Assembly: GCF_048751585.1 (NCBI RefSeq)
Contig: NZ_JAZHOB010000004.1
Location: 248,001 to 312,000, forward strand
Source of the DNA: G025836975 sp048751585
Lineage (GTDB): Bacteria > Pseudomonadota > Gammaproteobacteria > Burkholderiales > Burkholderiaceae_B
Direction: 5' to 3'
DNA: 64,000 nucleotides
A program made the position numbers and the translations under genes. The notes below the pieces were generated by a model that did no database searches, was not told where the DNA came from, and was given only the letters and a program-made list of their open reading frames with translations. Position 1 is the first letter of the stretch. Each line of letters opens with the position of its first letter. Below are positions 62,158 to 64,000 of this stretch, in pieces.

Positions 62158-64000
62158 TGGCACCAAGAAACAGACACTCTTTCATTCCTCACCTTTTCTT
62201 CTCTTGTTTTTACGTTGTATTGATCTTGCTGGCCGGCGCGGCCTTCCCCACCCGCGCCATCGCCCAAACCGACTCGGCTGCGGCGCCTCCGGCCCGCAAT
62301 ACTCCTTCTTATGCCGCGCTGGCCGACTTGCTGGAAAACGACAAGGCGCGCGACAAGCTCATTGAACAATTGCGTAGCCTGGCCCCGGCAGACGCGCAAG
62401 ACCCGGCGGCCGGCAGCGTCGCCTCGCCGGCTCAAGCCCAGTCCAACCGGAATCCCGCCGATCTGCCCCTGTCGCAACGCCTGGCCGTACAGCTGCAAAC
62501 CTTTACCGCCGGCGTATTGCACGACACCGCCGCGACCATGGCGGCCGTGCGCGCAGCCCTCAGCGGCAAGGCCGTCCCCGGCAACCATCTGCGCGCATCC
62601 CTGCCGGCCCTGAACGTGCTGTTGTTCACTCTATTGGGCACGCTGCTGGCCTATGCAGTCTTTCGCGCGCTGGCCAAGTTCGGCTTTGCCCGCCTGAATA
62701 GCTGGATCCTGGACGACAAAGGAAAGACCGATCCGCCGCCCCAACTGACGTCCACCGTCAAGCGCTACCGTTATGCCTCGCTGGCGTTGAGCCGCAAGTT
62801 GCTGGGCGTGCTGGCCGCTTTCCTGATCGATGTGGCGGCGACCCTGTCGGCGGCACTGGCCGGTTATGTGCTGTCCACGGTCTTGGCGGATGGCGCCGGC
62901 GGCAAGTCCCTGTTCGCACTGCAGTTCCTGGCCGCCTTTGTCATGATCGAAATTGCCAAGGCCGTTTCACGGGGGGTGTTTGCCACCCGCTACGATCAGT
63001 TGCGGCTGCTGCCGCTGTCGCCCGAGGCGGCCGCCTACTGGAACCACTGGCTGACGCTGCTGATCGGCCTGACCGGCTACGGGCTGATGGTCGCCGTGCC
63101 GATCGCCGAAGCGGTCTTCCTGCCCGCGGCTGCCAAGATGCTGGGCTTGGTCATCATGCTGGGGGTCTATGTCTATGGCGTGCGCGTGGTCTGGAAGAAC
63201 CGCAAGGCGGTACGGGCCGGGCTGGTCGAGCGGGCCGAGCAATCCGGCACCGCCGTATTCGGCACCCTGCTTCGCGTGCTGGGCCGGGTCTGGCATTTGA
63301 TCGCACTGGCGTACTTTACGATGCTGCTGGCGGTCAGCCAGGCAAATCAGGACCAGGCATTGGTCTTCATGACACGCGCCACGATACAGACCGTTGCCGC
63401 CATGGCGATAGGCTTGGCCCTGGCTGCGGCACTATCGGCGCTGCTGTCGCGCCGCATCCAGTTGCCCGATGATTGGCGCCGCACCCTGCCCTTGCTGGAA
63501 TCGCGCATCAACGCTTATGTGCCGGCCACCCTGAAAGCCTTGCGCCTGCTGATCCTGATCACGGTGTCGCTGGTCGTTCTGGATGCATGGCACGCGTTCG
63601 ATCTGCTTGCCTGGCTGGAATCGGCCGATGGCCGCGCCACCGTCGCACTGATTTTCCGCGTGGGTATCATACTGGCCATGGCCGCGCTGAGCTGGACCGT
63701 GCTGGCCAGCCTTATCGAACATCGCCTGAGCCTGTCCCGCGACACCCATAGGCCCAGCGAGCGCGAGAAGACACTGCTCATGCTGTTTCGCAACGCGGCG
63801 GCGGTGGTCATCGCCACCATGACGGTGCTCATCGTGCTGTCGCAAATCGGCATCAACATCGGCCCGCTGATTGCCGGCGCGGGCGTAGCCGGCCTGGCCA
63901 TCGGCTTCGGCGCCCAGAAACTGGTTCAGGACGTGATTACCGGCGTGTTCATCCAACTGGAAAACGGCATGAACCAGAACGATGTGGTCGAGCTGGCGGG
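62157..64000 (+). CDS. MscS-family mechanosensitive channel (N-terminal part)
   Basis: At least 614 codons, running off the right edge. The start is the GTG overlapping the ttcA stop. A signal-like segment (about 15-45, LFFSCFYVVLILLAGAAFPTRAIAQ) is followed by an Ala/Pro/Gln-rich periplasmic region, then multiple membrane helices of a YbiO-type long MscS. The pore-helix block GPLIAGAGVAGLAIGFGAQKLVQDVITGVFIQLEN is near the end. It relieves turgor on hypo-osmotic shock. Confidence 0.9.
   Translation, partial: MAPRNRHSFIPHLFFSCFYVVLILLAGAAFPTRAIAQTDSAAAPPARNTPSYAALADLLENDKARDKLIEQLRSLAPADAQDPAAGSVASPAQAQSNRNPADLPLSQRLAVQLQTFTAGVLHDTAATMAAVRAALSGKAVPGNHLRASLPALNVLLFTLLGTLLAYAVFRALAKFGFARLNSWILDDKGKTDPPPQLTSTVKRYRYASLALSRKLLGVLAAFLIDVAATLSAALAGYVLSTVLADGAGGKSLFALQFLAAFVMIEIAKAVSRGVFATRYDQLRLLPLSPEAAAYWNHWLTLLIGLTGYGLMVAVPIAEAVFLPAAAKMLGLVIMLGVYVYGVRVVWKNRKAVRAGLVERAEQSGTAVFGTLLRVLGRVWHLIALAYFTMLLAVSQANQDQALVFMTRATIQTVAAMAIGLALAAALSALLSRRIQLPDDWRRTLPLLESRINAYVPATLKALRLLILITVSLVVLDAWHAFDLLAWLESADGRATVALIFRVGIILAMAALSWTVLASLIEHRLSLSRDTHRPSEREKTLLMLFRNAAAVVIATMTVLIVLSQIGINIGPLIAGAGVAGLAIGFGAQKLVQDVITGVFIQLENGMNQNDVVELA

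Overview
The window looks like part of a GC-rich betaproteobacterial chromosome, most likely Burkholderiales/Alcaligenaceae (relatives of Bordetella, Achromobacter or Pusillimonas). This rests on the gene repertoire and order (hemE-priA near a complete atp operon, metX-metW, a proteobacterial gshA, gatCAB) and on protein style; no rRNA gene is present to confirm it. The left edge cuts ftsE and the right edge cuts an MscS-type channel gene.

Layout. 1-2315: ftsE (partial)-ftsX-mutY on the plus strand, coupled by start/stop overlaps. 2311-3100: a noncoding GC-rich block bounded by 24-bp inverted repeats. 3188-8948: the elongasome operon mreB-mreC-mreD-mrdA-rodA on the minus strand. 9179-12477: gatC-gatA-gatB, then pyrE and a LysR regulator divergent from doxX and a DODA-type dioxygenase, then xthA. 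16393-18862: a MocR regulator divergent from an EamA exporter. 18939-24411: a small YjfB-like protein, a membrane diguanylate cyclase, a PepSY membrane protein and a TonB-dependent siderophore receptor with a Fur-like site. 24530-28264: metX-metW-ampG-TRIC on the minus strand, with a SAM-II riboswitch in the metX leader. 28486-30842: a stand-alone LuxR-type HTH protein, a lipoprotein and gshA.

30843-32355 is the most plastic stretch. It holds remnants of hicA and hicB, the frameshifted C-terminus of a tyrosine recombinase, and a 760-bp islet carrying only a higBA toxin-antitoxin pair. The islet lies between two identical 30-bp copies of the 3' end of tRNA-Arg(CCG). 32587-38278 has a two-haem cytochrome c5 and two divergent acyl-CoA operons (CoA-transferase/3-hydroxyacyl-CoA dehydrogenase; flavin oxidoreductase/enoyl-CoA hydratase). 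38361-38775 has a small orphan gene with an elaborate control region. 38816-44460 has rep, priA and hemE, with an AT-rich gap between hemE and priA that contains a consensus DnaA box. 44488-52837 is a Fis-type regulator and the atpIBEFHAGDC operon. 53401-57156 is a TRAP transporter whose operon includes an amidohydrolase. 57199-64000 has an enoyl-CoA hydratase, an M61 peptidase, an FAD oxidoreductase, folB, ttcA and the channel gene.

Most of the window is housekeeping: cell division and shape, peptidoglycan synthesis, amidotransferase tRNA charging, DNA repair and replication restart, methionine and glutathione synthesis, and ATP synthesis. The points that deserve follow-up are the TIR-bounded palindromic block after mutY, the toxin-antitoxin islet in tRNA-Arg with its recombinase relic, the SAM-II riboswitch on metX, the apparent AUC start of ampG, and the small gene at 38465. 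All assignments come from reading the sequence and from family knowledge; no database search was run.
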